Assembly: GCA_037127255.1 (NCBI GenBank)
Contig: JBANSL010000014.1
Coordinates: 65,301,646-65,365,645, forward strand
Direction: 5' to 3'
DNA from: Persicaria tinctoria
Lineage: Eukaryota; Streptophyta; Magnoliopsida; Caryophyllales; Polygonaceae
Length of the DNA stretch: 64,000 nucleotides
A program made the translations under genes and the position numbers. The notes beneath the pieces were generated by a model. The model had not been told where the DNA came from. It ran no database searches and worked only from the letters and a program-made list of their open reading frames with translations. Shown piece after piece: positions 50,301 to 61,789 of the stretch (the stretch's first letter is position 1; each line of letters begins with the position of its first letter).

Positions 50301-50796
50301 CCTTCACAAACATAAAATGAGATCTTATAATTTCTTCCTTCCAGATATTTGGCCACAGCATCCTCTGACCATACTGTCAAGATATGGAATGTGGATGACC
50401 GTTTCTCTCTGGAAAAAACTTTCAAGGGTACTTGCCTCTAAATTCTTTTGACCTGTTCTTTTTGGAAAATTGTTCACTCTACGTAGCTTGATATAATCTA
50501 TCATTTGTTTCAGGACACCAGCGATGGGTGTGGGATTGCGTCTTCTCTGTAGATGGCGCATATCTCATTACAGGTACCTGAGAGCGTCTTGAGAGGAAAA
50601 CATATCTTCAAGCTAATCAGTTTCACACAGTTCAGATTAACTCTAAATGATCTTTTGTTTTCTTGCAGCGTCATCTGATACAACCGCGAGACTATGGTCA
50701 ATGGCGACAGGTGACGTAATACAAGTGTATCAAGGACATCATAAAGCAACCACCTGCTGTGCTCTCCATGACGGAGCTGAGCCTTCTCCCTCGTGA
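47387..50796 (+). CDS. LST8: TOR complex subunit LST8 (WD40 protein)
   Basis: Ten exons, all GT-AG: 47387-47494, 47609-47710, 47803-47915, 48005-48074, 48651-48728, 49038-49154, 49264-49358, 50345-50427, 50514-50573, 50669-50796. They join in frame to 317 aa, close to the family length of about 305. The start [20 protein letters not shown] and phrases [65 protein letters not shown] and [12 protein letters not shown] are those of LST8/GbetaL, a seven-bladed WD40 propeller that binds and stabilises the TOR kinase domain in the cytosol and at endomembranes, in nutrient and day-length signalling. Intron 4 ends in a 61-bp tandem duplication that duplicates the acceptor; only the second acceptor keeps the frame. 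Intron 7 (986 bp) holds a MITE. An 8-codon uORF precedes the start. The gene looks intact. Confidence 0.95.
48540..48661 (+). repeat. 61-bp tandem duplication across the intron 4/exon 5 boundary of LST8
   Basis: GCTTTGTGAAGAACATTGTT ... TTCTTGCAGACTGAATTGAT occurs at 48540-48600 and again at 48601-48661 with one difference (CATG/CTTG). Each copy contains TTCTTGCAG/ACTGAATTGA, so two acceptors exist (after 48589 and after 48650). Confidence 0.97.
49958..50087. mobile_element. Short MITE in LST8 intron 7, 130 bp
   Basis: GGGTCTGATTGGATCGCTGT on the left and, inverted, GGGTTTGTTTGGATATCCGT on the right; inner text CATTATGATGTAT pairs with ATAAATCATAATG. It is flanked by TTT on both sides. GGGTTTGTTTGGAT ends are common in plant PIF- and hAT-type MITEs; the superfamily is not settled. 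Confidence 0.75.
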
Positions 50797-51939
50797 ACCC
50801 TAGAATGATCCAGGCTTGGTTTCTGTCCCTTTATCCTGTTTATTTTTCCGCCTCTGTAACTTAAATTTGCGACTGTAAGGAATCTTACTGGCCAGGTAAC
50901 CTCTAACCTTTGTCAGATTTGATTGAACTTCTGAATTTGTTTCATATGAATGGCTTAAATATGGAAACTGCAAGGGGTACAAATCGCTCTATTTATGTGT
51001 AGATAGTGCCTGAGCTTAGTTTGGTTATAAGGAGTTGATAATGAGCTTAAAATGTATAACTTGTGTTGATACTTTGATAAGATGATGATAAACAACTTGT
51101 GATTTCGCCATCTGGCTTGAACTTTTTCGTTTGGTGCCCAAAGTTTTGAAAATTCTTTCAATTTTCTTTACAAAGTATGAGTAAATTACACAACAATAAC
51201 CGGCAAATTGTAAATCTTGCAGAAAACCACACAATTTTGGTTAGATGAAATTTGAGAAGAGTAGGTATGTGGGTAGGATCCCGATTTGGATCTTATCTCT
51301 GAGGTGAATGGTCCAATTTGTTTGTTTTTTTTTTCATGCAATTTTAGGGTTTGTTGGTATAAAATTTTAAAAGGTAAATGAAAATAAGGTGAATGTCGTT
51401 TATTTGTAATTCAAAATATATTAATTCATTCATTGTCAATCTTCATATGCTCTTGAAAATAAAGAAGGAATTGGGGCAGCAAGGGCAAGGAGCTGGGTGC
51501 GATTTTTTGGAGTTCTTTGTAGCAGTGAGCAACCAATTATTATGAATGTTAAAGTGGTTATTATTGAATTATACTAGTTACTTTGGGTTGTTTAATGGAG
51601 AAAACGATTAGTTTTGTTTTAAAATCAAGATATTTGTTTAGTATGGTTTGTTTTTATTTTAGTATTTATTTTATTTTTACTTATTTCTAACCTGGCCCAA
51701 AGGTTCTCGTTGAATCCTGCCGAATAGTTAGGGGCTATTAGCCCCGAATACCCATGTGCTGCAACGGACAATCTTCTATAGTTGCGACTATGTTCGTCGC
51801 AACTATATGTTAAGCAGAATCGCTATAAAAATCCCTCGTATTTTCAAGAATATATGCACATTATGTAATCTCTTTTAACTACTATAAAGTAAAAAAAAAA
51901 ATATCAAACAAGTATCACAGTAAAACACATCTGGTAAAT
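50797..51939. other. LST8 3' flank; no further gene seen
   Basis: This contains the 3' untranslated region of LST8 and AT-rich spacer up to the convergent gene ending at 51940. No terminal repeats or ORFs I can support. Confidence 0.4.
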
Positions 51940-52482
51940 CTACAACAGATTGTCAGCAATATCATCAAAGAAACTCAGAGAGAACTCGTCACATCCCCAA
52001 TCTAAAGCGGCGAAATCCGGTAGGGGCCCTGGAATTTGGTACTCCGTCGACATCAAATCCTCCGCCTCAGTCTTCACCCTTTTAAGATGTGTTTCCGACG
52101 CAAATATCTCTTCCTCGAAACACCCTTCGGCCTGATTCCATTCTACTTCTTCCTCTTCCAGATTTGATGGAGCCTCGCTGGATGGAGACGGCTGGCATTG
52201 CACTAGTTCCGAACTCGGAAGAGTTTCGCAGGATGGAGATTGCAGGCATTGTGCTAGTTCTTCCCAAGTAGGTTTTGTTTCGTAGGAAGGAGATCGCGGG
52301 CATTGTACTAGTTCCTTGCGCCTTATGATCACCCTGGTCCGCGGTTTCCTAACGGTGAAGTGCCACGGAATCGAATCGACAACGGACTTGAGATTAACGC
52401 CGGCCTTCCTCCTGGGCCTCCCCCTTGCTCCGCTCTGGCCACCGCCTCTAACGCTAGTTTTAATCTTCTTCTTATTATACAT
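51940..52482 (-). CDS. Intronless 180-aa protein of unknown function
   Basis: One uninterrupted ORF starts at ATG 52482-52480 (MYNKKKIKTSVRGGGQSG). The N-terminus is very basic, with RGRPRRK, an AT-hook-like/nuclear-localisation-like motif. The middle has three imperfect repeats (ELVQCPRSPSYE, ELAQCLQSPSCE, ELVQCQPSPSSE; residues about 58-110), each with a Ser-Pro site. The C-terminus is acidic and hydrophobic (LPDFAALDWGCDEF, LSFFDDIADNLL), the look of a transcriptional activation segment. A TATA-like GTATAAAC sits only about 34 bp upstream of the ATG, too close unless the leader is very short. I do not recognise the family. Codon use is typical of neighbouring genes and no transposon ends flank it. 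A nuclear regulator is a guess from composition. Confidence 0.6.
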   Translation of the reverse strand: MYNKKKIKTSVRGGGQSGARGRPRRKAGVNLKSVVDSIPWHFTVRKPRTRVIIRRKELVQCPRSPSYETKPTWEELAQCLQSPSCETLPSSELVQCQPSPSSEAPSNLEEEEVEWNQAEGCFEEEIFASETHLKRVKTEAEDLMSTEYQIPGPLPDFAALDWGCDEFSLSFFDDIADNLL

Positions 52483-53275
52483 TATAGATGATCTCCAATG
52501 ACGACGTTTAACCGTGTTTATACGCCGTATCGTCTTACTTGATACCCAAGTTGATTAAATATATAAACGAGGGTAGTAATAAGATAAATTTAAGATTAAA
52601 AAAAATGGGTAGATCTTGTTAATCCAATTAGGGAAATCCAAATCTGAGCAGATCTTTTTATTTTCTTTAACTCATAAAAATATAACAGGAATACGTTAAT
52701 TGTTTTTATATTTATATAGATATAAAGATAAAACTCTACCCACATTATTACCTTATTAAAAAAATACTATATGCATTATTATTAAGATATAATATGCCTA
52801 TCAACTTAATGAGTTGCCAAATATATCAACTTAATAATTTCACAAAAAAAAAAAGAGTTTCCAAATATATCAATGACAGATGCCTAAACCATTGATTAGA
52901 TCATTCATTGACCAACAAAAAATAAAATTCAATATAAAAGATTCAACAAAAAGTTTTTCTTCTAGAACTTGAACTTGAAATGAATAAACAAAGTCCAAAA
53001 AACGTTATAAAACAGAGGAATATATTTATGCACACATACTGACAGACATCAAATATGATTGACACATACCAATTCCTGGAAATAGCTAATTAGGGAGTTG
53101 TGATGCTCATGAAGGTGGTGTCTCAGATAACAGTTATAGCCTGCAAAAGGTAACATGGGAGAAGTGCAGGCCATATGTATCTCTGGATATGTTTCACAAG
53201 AATCAAGCTATATGTAAACTGAGCAAGTCTAGGTGAAGAAAGAAAGCTACTAACAGGCTATGGGGGTTTTGTTTT
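52483..53275. other. Intergenic; no gene seen
   Basis: AT-rich DNA that includes the upstream region of the 51940-52482 gene and the 3' untranslated region of LPAT2. Confidence 0.4.
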
Positions 53276-56200
53276 TCAACTTTGTTTGCCGTCTTTCCCG
53301 TCTGCAGCATCGGCCTTGGCTTTCGGTTTCACTGGGGCTACCTTGGCTGGGGTTGATCGCTCCGACTGTGTGAATAGTATCAAGAAATGCATGAGAAGTG
53401 TAATTAGTCCCAGGCCGGCGGCTAAGATGGTGAGTCCCTTCCATGACGAGAGAAGGGATGACCATTGCAGGAACTTGAGTAGTCCTAGAATCAGAAGACC
53501 TGCCCAGGAGGTTACAACCTGCAGGGAACCCAGGAAGAGGGAAACCAGAAGAAACGTAAGGGCAAAGGGATTGAGTGATGAACATCGATTTGGTTGCAAC
53601 GAGAAACAACTGTCTTACCACTAGAGACTTCAACGGACGACCAGTGTCTTGAAGATATTGATCACCAAAAGTGTCAGCAGCATTGTGTTTGTCTAATAGA
53701 TTGTCCTGTTAATGAAACCAACAATTAGCAAAAGAACCTCTACAAAGATCGATGTGAGACAACGCGAGCATTCAATATAGTAGTCTAATTTTTTTTTATT
53801 CCCTGGCTGGGACACACAAGCTCCTTATTAATGAAGAATGAGCAAAAGTTGAACAGCGAGATTAGCTACAACCTTTGCAATAAAGACATCTCTGCACCAC
53901 TGTGCAACACCATCTTCCGTCTCAGGAAGGTCTTTCATTGAGTGCCTCTTTATGTGGACGTGTACCTGCAAGCTAAACTAAATAAGCACCCAGAATGTAT
54001 ACATCACCAGGAGTTGGCTTAACCTCACAGTCAGCTATCAATGGATGGTGACAACTTGTACAGGAGAGATCAGAAAGAGGCAAAAGGAAGCTGACATACT
54101 GGGGGCGGGGGGGATTTGCTAAGTGAAAGACTACAAACAGAATGGAATATTAACGATCTCCACAGGGGAGCAGAATACTAGCTGCAGCAACACCGTACTA
54201 AGGAGTAGTTTGAAGTACATTAGCACAAGAGAGCTAAATCCATCAAGTGGCAACAATGAGAGTATAAACTGAAAAAGTGAGCTTCTTTCATCTGTAAACA
54301 TTGGAATAGAGTTCCAGAAGACCCACTGTGATGATGGAATTATTTAACACCCACAAAAGGCTATTCCACTTCAGCTATTCTGAAAACATTAGAAACTTCA
54401 ATTCCCTAAAACCAAAATATTTCAGTTCTTCCGCCACAATATAGAACAAATGAGATGCTCTGTATATAATATAACAAATCCCATCCAAATTCCCCACCCA
54501 TAAATTTTGGAAGAAAAAGTCAGCTGTCAACTTGATGCACAATTACCGCCTGTTTGGAAGGAGAGAATCGATGGGATTTTACATGAGCAGAAATAGAGGA
54601 GAGCAATTTCCCTTGTTTGGATAAATTAAATAGAGTGATTTAATGAGAAAAAAGGAAATGGACATGGGATTTGTGAGAGAGGGGAGGAGAATTGAATCGA
54701 TGGAACATGGTGAAAAAATCAAATAGAAGCTTTCAACTATGAACCACAACCCTCTCACCATATGATAAAATAATTTTTCTTCCTTTTTCTTCTAATAAAA
54801 CCAAACATAAGAAAATTTTCACCCCTCCTATTCCCGTCTCTCTGTTTCTTTCACTTCCCACTTTTTCCATTCCTTTCATTAGATTAGCATTCCTTACACG
54901 TACAGGAACAATCCAGTGCATATATCGTCATAAAGTCAAGGTTCTCTTCTTACCACAGATGGCTGCCCCTTGAAAAGCCTGAGCATTGTAGGTGGTGGAG
55001 AAGCTTTAGGAATGGCCACTGTCACATCATAGATACCAGGGACAAAAGAACGAATATGGGTTACTGCTGTAACAAAGCCCTGTCATCACATCAAAAGAAA
55101 AATCATCAGAGTTGTCTACCACATTATCAGAATAACATGTTCCTGAACAACAAAAGGCAGAAAATACAAAAATAAATTAATATTATAGGCAATATAATTA
55201 AAGGCACTATTCTAAGAATCCCAGTCAAGGGCCACCTAAACACTTGACCCCACCCCACCGCCGAGGCCATCAAGGCCACCTAGAGCTGCCGAGACTCCAC
55301 TTTGACCCTTGGCCCCATCCCACTACCGAGCACTTGCCAAGCATCTTTCAGAAAATTGATTAAAGGAAATGGTAGTCAGAAGCTTTTACGTTTTCCTGGA
55401 TTTTCATTTTGAACATGATGGCAGCTTGGAAAGAGGAGGGGAGGGGAAGGGGAAGGGGGCAGGAGGAGTGGATATGTAGAAAATACATAACTATATGAAG
55501 TATTGCTAAGTTAATGAGACAAATTTACAATATTTTATGGAAGATTAAACACTAATATACAGAATGCTTACAAAGCAGCAAATAAAAGAACTGCTACCTT
55601 AGTGCGAGGTATCAAAACATTTCTAGGAACAGGCAACCCAGATGAAGTTGCATACTCTTTAGCAGCTTGAAGTTTAGCTTGTGTAAACCGAGTTCCCTCC
55701 ACAAAAAGAGCCAACCAGAAAGGACGAGGGTAGTCCTTCAGCCTCTGAAAGCCTAACTGCAAAGGTTCCAAGTGATTCAGATGAGAACAAAAAATTGGAT
55801 AGCGAACCAGTATCCTGAAGATCAATCTAACACCCATACCTTTAAAGTGTTCTCATCCTTGGCCCAACTTCTCTCCAGAAAAAGATACTCAGAAAACCAC
55901 ATTGACCATCCTATAACCTGTGTATGTGAGGCATGTAATTAGCAGAAACAATTTTTTTTTTTAAAGAGAGCTTACAGGCATGATTAGATAAATATGCTCA
56001 CTGAACAATCAGTAGACTTGAAATTGGCGTAATCAAACTATAAACTAGCATTTTTGGAAGCACATTGAATTATTATATATATATTTGCAAGCAGCGGAAA
56101 TATGCTTTGATCAACCTTGCTCAAAAACTTATTAAATCTGGTTTCATATTTTCCTGATCACCAGGCTTCGTAAGTGGCTAATTGAAAATAAATGGTAAGG

Positions 56201-58309
56201 AAGGTCCATAAAAGTACATCAGTGCACTAAACAAGACATTATGTAATAATAACTAATAAACCCCATAGCCCACGAAAGTAGATCTGATTAATCTAAAAAA
56301 CCCTAAAACCTTAAAGAGTGTTTCCCTTCTTTTTTTTTTATCTAATCAGCATCTTAAGTTTCTTTTTTTCCAACTTTTTTGGAGTTTTTCCTTTGATTCT
56401 TCCAACTCATATAACATATCCCACTCAGTTGACATCACCCACATAATTAGCTATATGACACCTTTATACCACCATCTATCCCTTCATACCACCAATGTAA
56501 TATAATAGAAGTCATATTGGCAGCTCTACTGGAAAGAGGAATCAGCAACTGCTGACTCCTAGTCAATGACTCAATGTAAAGTTACAAAGAAAATACAGTA
56601 CTACTTATATTATATGCATCAGATAACCACCTATCTGTGCACTGTAATGGAAAACGAAAACGAGAAATTAAGCACCTCATAGAATGAAACACATACTCAA
56701 CTGGTGCATACAAATACACATTGGTAAAAACACATACAGGTGATTCTAATAAAAAAAACACATACAGGAAGGAACATTGATGACTTCTTCATCACGGCCA
56801 ATGCACTGCCCAGACAACCTGCCCTCTGTTAAATTATAACCCATCAGCAATTGTGACACTAACACTTGCCTCTCATTTCACATGAATAAATATAAGGTAT
56901 AAAATAGAATGACATGCCTGAGCCAAAACCCATCCAACAAGCCAATCAATGTCACTTCTGTGGTTACATATGACAAGAGCATGTTCCTTACCTGAAATGT
57001 TTATATCATATGTTCAAAATAGCCACTTATGATAGATGTACCCTCAATCTTTAGAAATTTATCTTCCTGACTAATAAAAACATCGGGGTTTTTTTGCTTG
57101 TGGGATTGTACATACCCATTAGCTGAAAGGTCTCAGGATCTGTGAATACTTTAATCTGCAAGCAAAAGTATCACATACATTAATAAGTAAGCTGCTCCAG
57201 CTAGTAAATGTACTAATTCTCCAGTAGCATGCCATACAGCTTTAGGTACCCGTGAGGGCCGGCCAACCTTTAACAATACTCTTTGAACAAACTTATTTCC
57301 TTCTAGACAATTTGAGTACACAGCTACATAAGATATTAGGAATAGGGGTCCAAAATAGTCTTTGAACAAACTTATTTCCTTCTAGAATTAACAATACTCT
57401 TTGAACAAACTTATTTCCTTCTAACAATACTCTTTGAACAAACTTATCTCAGGATCTATCTGTTTCTCAAGTCACTTGGTTTTTTACAACAATTATGACT
57501 TGCCAAAACGACCTCCAATTGCAGAAACCCAATTATTCACCATCACTTTGCTGGCACATATTCAATGTATCCTATACGATCTAAAAACATCAACAAGTTG
57601 TGTGGAAAACACCACAACAGATGTACCATGTTTGACCGTGTTCAGTTTAACCCCGTCTTGTAAAAGTCAATTCTACAACTATCAAGCTTCCAAAGTTGCT
57701 AGTGTAATCACCTCTTCCTACCCTTAAAGTTGGGGAAAAAGAAAAACAGTACTAACTAACGACTAACAGCTGCAATTACAGATTGAACAGATATTAGGAA
57801 TAGGGGTCCAAAATAGTTCACCTTAACCCTCGACCACCAATCCACAATCCATACGAGTTCTAGCCACAGCAATTCAGCCACCACTCTGTTGATTCTCCTA
57901 TAAGTATTCTTCGAGAACGGCCGAACTAGAATAAAAAACACCGCCTGGTACAGAATTAACAAGATCGAATAAACAGAATCAGAGAACCAAACCCCAATCT
58001 GAAGAACCACGAACCAAATTTGCAATAAGATACAGCATTGAAGCTCACGAATCAAGTAAAAAACCCCAAATAAACAATAGCACGAAACAAAATCAGCCAA
58101 TCAAAGCCAAATACAGCTCTCTCTAAACGGAAAGCCGATTGAACAAACGAGTCGCTGAAGAAACGTATACAGCCCAAAAGATCAAATCTGAGAAAGAGGA
58201 AGCAGAAAAAGGGGAAAGATTTGATAACCTGGACCAAATTAACGACGAGTCCGGATAAGAAGAAGAGAAGGCCCAGCGGTACAATCACGGCAGCAGCTAC
58301 AATCGCCAT
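53276..58309 (-). CDS. LPAT2: 1-acyl-sn-glycerol-3-phosphate acyltransferase, LPAT2 type
   Basis: Eleven exons on the minus strand: 58309-58229, 57944-57822, 57155-57116, 56991-56918, 56825-56766, 55917-55840, 55756-55598, 55079-54954, 53965-53873, 53705-53619, 53518-53276. They join in frame to 387 aa, as expected for plant LPAT2. The enzyme acylates lysophosphatidic acid to phosphatidic acid in the ER, a step towards all glycerolipids. Visible: N-terminal membrane span ([19 protein letters not shown], [20 protein letters not shown]), acyltransferase motif H-x4-D at His92/Asp97 ([12 protein letters not shown]), FVEGTR at about 171-175, [15 protein letters not shown], two hydrophobic spans near the C-terminus ([25 protein letters not shown]) and a Lys-rich tail. 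Intron 4 starts with GC instead of GT (CAG/GCATGT). Intron 7 carries a hAT MITE. A weak TATA-like TTATTTATAC lies at about 58433-58442. Exon 5 has SSMFLP where SSKFLP is usual. Confidence 0.95.
55205..55358. mobile_element. hAT MITE of the TGTTCTAAAA family, copy 4 (154 bp), in LPAT2 intron 7
   Basis: It starts CACTATTCTAAGAATCCCAG and ends CTTTCAGAAAATTG, with an exact 8-bp TSD ATTAAAGG (55197-55204 and 55359-55366). The interior is GC-rich (GCCACCTAAACACTTGACCC, GCCACCTAGAGC) and more diverged than the other copies. Confidence 0.9.
57331..57440. repeat. Short local duplications in LPAT2 intron 2
   Basis: TCTTTGAACAAACTTATTTC occurs three times (about 57283, 57359, 57399), and AGATATTAGGAATAGGGGTC plus CAAAATAGT at about 57331 is a copy of the text at about 57789 next to exon 2. 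These are scars of small tandem or template-switch events. Confidence 0.85.
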
Positions 58310-58664
58310 TGCCGAAAAAGGGAAATCTCGAGCACCACGGAACCTCAAAAGAGATTTCAAATGGTGGAAGAGAAGGAAAAAGTCGGCGATTGATTGTATC
58401 TTCGAACCAGATCCGAAGCGAAAGCTTCCAAAGTATAAATAACTTGGTAAGGAGAGGGATCGAATGGGAGGGGAGGGGAGGGGAGCAGATGGAGGAAGTG
58501 AGAAGAAGGGGTCTGGTTCTGGTTGCGTAGCCGAGACTCGTGACTAGTGGTCGCCACTCCCAATCCACGGTGTTTTTGTTTTTTTATTATTTATTTATCT
58601 ATTTATTTATTTTTATCAATGTAATAATTCGAAATCTCAAACATCATCTTTGTAAAATTTTATT

Positions 58665-58748
58665 TATGACGGTTATCCAACCAACTTGTCGGCTCTCGGG
58701 GTTTAGGTATAGCTGGCCTTGAATTTTTACCTTATAAAAAAAACATCT
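58665..58748 (+). repeat. LINE-like 3' tail with A-rich end
   Basis: GACGGTTATCCAACCAACTT, GTCGGCTCTCGGGG, then TTACCTTATAAAAAAAAC. Similar in layout to the tail of the repeat at 39770-40275. Confidence 0.4.
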
Positions 58749-58859
58749 TTGTAAAATTGAGAGGCTAAAGTAAAATGGTCGACGACCTAAACCATCCTTA
58801 TACAACTAAACCATCGAACAGGTCTAGAAAATAAAATAAATGACTCGATTACAAGTGAT

Positions 58860-59130
58860 CCCAATATACAAGACCGGTAAAGTGGAAGGCGATGAAGACC
58901 AAAGGAAATAGAAACACATCAATAGAATTGGGCGTCTTTTGGGATAGTGTGGATCAACGATGTTTCTCTCCCCTAAGCGATGGATATTCGAAAATTATGA
59001 ACATTGCCCCGATCATCTCGAGCAGAGCGTCCGAAACTCCAACTTCATCCGGAGCTAAACGCAGTCGCACCAAATAATGACACCACTCCAATAGACTGAA
59101 TAAACCAATATCAGAATAAATGGGTTAGAT
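58860..59130 (-). repeat. Inverted copy of the 39770-40275 repeat (front half)
   Basis: Minus-strand text TGCGACTGCGTTTAGCTCCG, GATGAAGTTGGAGTTTCGGA and CGTTGATCCACACTATCCC matches 39858-39990 in order with moderate divergence. Confidence 0.75.
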
Positions 59131-59619
59131 GATTAAGAGTAAGTAAGCCCGGTTCACAAGAAAAGCCCATTTTTAATTCATTTTCTTCCCTTTTGGTTTT
59201 CATTTTTCAACTAGCTTATACTAGTTATAAGCTAAATAAATTAACTGGTTTGCAAGCACGGACCGATGCTTTTAACGCAGGCACGGTGTTTTTTTTAAGT
59301 GATTAATATATAGTTAAACTTCAAATAAATAATATTGGACCATAAATATATTACTACATCCATTAAAATAACATGGCATTTTAAAAAGGTAAATAATAAT
59401 TAATAATTAGGAATATAAGTGTATTTTTATTTATTTTATTTAAAAATGTAGAAATTTCTAAAATAGCATATTCTAGTTAATGGGGGAGAAATATTATACT
59501 AATGGTCACTCCCTTTTTAATCAAAATTAATACTTAGACTTTGTCCCCCAAAGAAAAAGTTAATTTAGATGTACTAATAATAGTAATGTACCTTTATTTT
59601 ATAAAATCATCATTAGGCT

Positions 59620-59790
59620 TCTCTGTATCCGCCAGAGCCAAGGACTAAACCCCTGTAATTTGGTAGTTCGTCTTGTTGTTGTTTTTTGTCTTTTTCATGT
59701 TTGACGGTTTGTCCGTCGCCGATTTATTCGGCCTATCGATCAATCGGGCATGTCCGGTGCGTCGAATTCTTACCTAATCGAAAATAAAAT
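59620..59790 (+). repeat. LINE-like 3' tail
   Basis: TTTGACGGTTTGTCCGTCGC, then GGCCTATCGATC and CGAATTCTTACCTAATCG followed by an A-rich end; parallels the tail at about 40185-40275. Confidence 0.5.
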
Positions 59791-59814
59791 CATCATTAGA
59801 GTATATTCATTGTT

Positions 59815-59990
59815 ATTAGAATCTCGATCCGGATCTTTAGAATCCTAAGATCCTACGATCCTACTCAGGAGCCCGATCCGGATCTATGCATAGAATCTTT
59901 TTTGTGTAGGATCTACTATAGGATCTTTAGAATCTTAATGGATCATAGGATCTTACGATCCTACTCGATCCTAAAGATCCTATTTTTATT
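59815..59990. repeat. GATCC-rich palindromic repeat
   Basis: Many copies of GGATCTTTAGAATC, TACGATCCTACTC and their inverses (CGATCCGGATC, CCTAAAGATCC) in 170 bp. Probably a MITE with eroded ends; no TSD assigned. Confidence 0.55.
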
Positions 59991-60576
59991 AACAATATGT
60001 ATTTTGTAAACATTTGTTTTGCTTCCTTGTTTGATTTTAGGGAGTTTAAGTGTATACATTCATGTATAAAACGCGAAAAATGGCTTATGCATATAACTTA
60101 CTGCATTGTGACTTTGATCCACCAATACAACAAATCTCAAAAACATTCATCATTTCACTTTACATTTGATAAGGGTGCAATAAGCACTTGCAAGCTACAC
60201 TATATGGGCATAGCAAGCCTAATACACAAACGTTGTGCATAGCAAAACTTGTGTCTGATGATGGGTATGTGCTGTGTGATTAAGTAGAACCACTCAATGT
60301 GACACCATTTAGTTTTATAAACGCTGTATTTCTTATTTTACGGATGCTTGTAGAATATTTTAAGTCGATAAATTGGTCATGCTTTGGGCTCTTATATGCA
60401 CTTTCTGATTTGTAGTATATGTTTGTTGGGATGCTAGTAGCCTAGTAGGTGCTTTTTGCAAGTATGTTTTAGTCAAGTGTCAAAGAGAACATGGAGTGAA
60501 GTATTGTTACGGTTGACATATTCTAAAACTGCAGGTAAGAGTACCCCCACAATGGCTGAATCAGCTGATATGTTAA

Positions 60577-60740
60577 ACTGATTTGAGACAAGTACCCCCG
60601 TTTAAAGATGTAAAGAGTAATTTTCGGTTGCAATTGATTTGGCTGCTCGTATTTTTTGCTAATATGTTAAACTGATTTAAGGCAAATGCCCCCATTTAGA
60701 GATGTAAAGAGTCATTTTTCGGTTGGCTGCTCATATTTTT
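60577..60740. repeat. Tandem duplication, about 90-bp unit
   Basis: TATGTTAAACTGATTTGAGA ... CCCCCGTTTAAAGATGTAAA ... TTTTCGGTTG recurs as TATGTTAAACTGATTTAAGG ... CCCCCATTTAGAGATGTAAA ... TTTTCGGTTG (second copy from about 60662). Confidence 0.85.
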
Positions 60741-60789
60741 GTAGCTGTGTTTGCTGAAATGTGATATATGATTGTTATTGCAGGTAAAA

Positions 60790-61251
60790 ATGGTTGAATC
60801 CCATGGTAGCACTGGTGAGGGAAATGACAAAGTTGATGCTTGTTTGCTGGTAAACATGGCTAAATCAGCGCCCGGTGGTTGGGCTACGAGAGCACCGGTC
60901 AGTGATTTCTCTATAACTGATGAAAGCACGACTGATAAAAAAGCGGAGGACAAACAAAAGTTCAAAAAGAGGCGAAGTGTCCAAGTCCAACAGGATAAGG
61001 CTGTCCTAAAAGAGTTGTTTGGCTAGTTGATGGTGAGGAACATGATCACATTATATAAAGTTGGGCACGAAATGGAAAATTTCTTACTTACGAAGGACCC
61101 CAATGAACGACAAGAGACGATTGCTTATTATAAAAAGAGGATCACCGAACACAAACAAGAAGGGGTGGTCAATGCTAATAGAAATAAGGCCTTTCTATTT
61201 TGTATGCAAGAACTTGCCTCTTCATCAGAGCAACAGGCATTGTTGGCTTAA
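60790..61251 (+). pseudogene. Unknown ORF split by one in-frame TAG
   Basis: After a TATTGCAG acceptor-like site at about 60781, ATG 60790 opens MVESHGSTGEGNDKVDACLL, continues with KSAPGGWATRAPVSDFSI and KFKKRRSVQVQQDKAVLKEL, meets TAG at 61024-61026, then goes on in the same frame with LMVRNMITLYKVGHEMENFL, ITEHKQEGVVNANRNKAF and ends at 61249-61251. The second half is basic and helical. I do not recognise it. It could be one exon of a transposon-borne protein disabled by a nonsense change, or the two halves may be separated by an intron I cannot place. Confidence 0.3.
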
Positions 61252-61324
61252 GGTTCTATCAATTGTAGTTATGTTGAGTAATTTGTCTTAAAAAAATCTA
61301 AGCTAACTTGTTTTGTGTTATATT

Positions 61325-61412
61325 TCCAATCACTTTGAATGCCACTAGACTCCAGTTTGGTTTTGTGTTATATTTCTCATCACTTTGAATGCCACTAGAC
61401 TCCGGTTTGGTG
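61325..61412. repeat. Short tandem duplication
   Basis: TTTTGTGTTATATTTC, TCACTTTGAATGCCACTAGA and CTCCGGTTTGG-like text occurs twice (about 61313 and 61363). Confidence 0.85.
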
Positions 61413-61447
61413 ATTTGATGATATAACCTCAAATCTAAGCCTATGTT

Positions 61448-61789
61448 GTGTTAATATTCTTTTCTTTGGGTAAAAACAACCCATATTTATCAAAACAACC
61501 CACATTTATCACCCGAAAGTGGATCTTCAAGGTTAAGCTGAAGGCATATGGGACTCTGGACAGACATAAGGCCCACATCTATCGAATATCGATCACTTTA
61601 ATAATGGATAAAACTACTGATCCTGAATATGAGTTTGATGTTTTGATATTAACCAATTCACAAGTTGATTTAATTTCACTTCTGAGAACATTGAATGCCA
61701 TTGTAGATGGTAGGAGGTTGGATTTGGGGCGGATTTCAGGCCAAAGGAACTCGTCAATATGGTTTGAAATTCCTATTAAACCTCAATAA
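61448..61789 (+). other. ORF with a short copia-RT-like start, doubtful
   Basis: RKWIFKVKLKAYGTLDRHKA looks like the Ty1-copia RT opening, but the rest (YEFDVLILTNSQVDLISLLR, TLNAIVDGRRLDLGRISG) does not continue as RT. Either a chimaeric retroelement scrap or an exon of an unrelated gene. Confidence 0.25.

Noticed and set aside
53286..53633. ORFs on both strands over the last LPAT2 exon
   Set aside because: Frame shadows of the conserved C-terminal LPAT2 coding exon.
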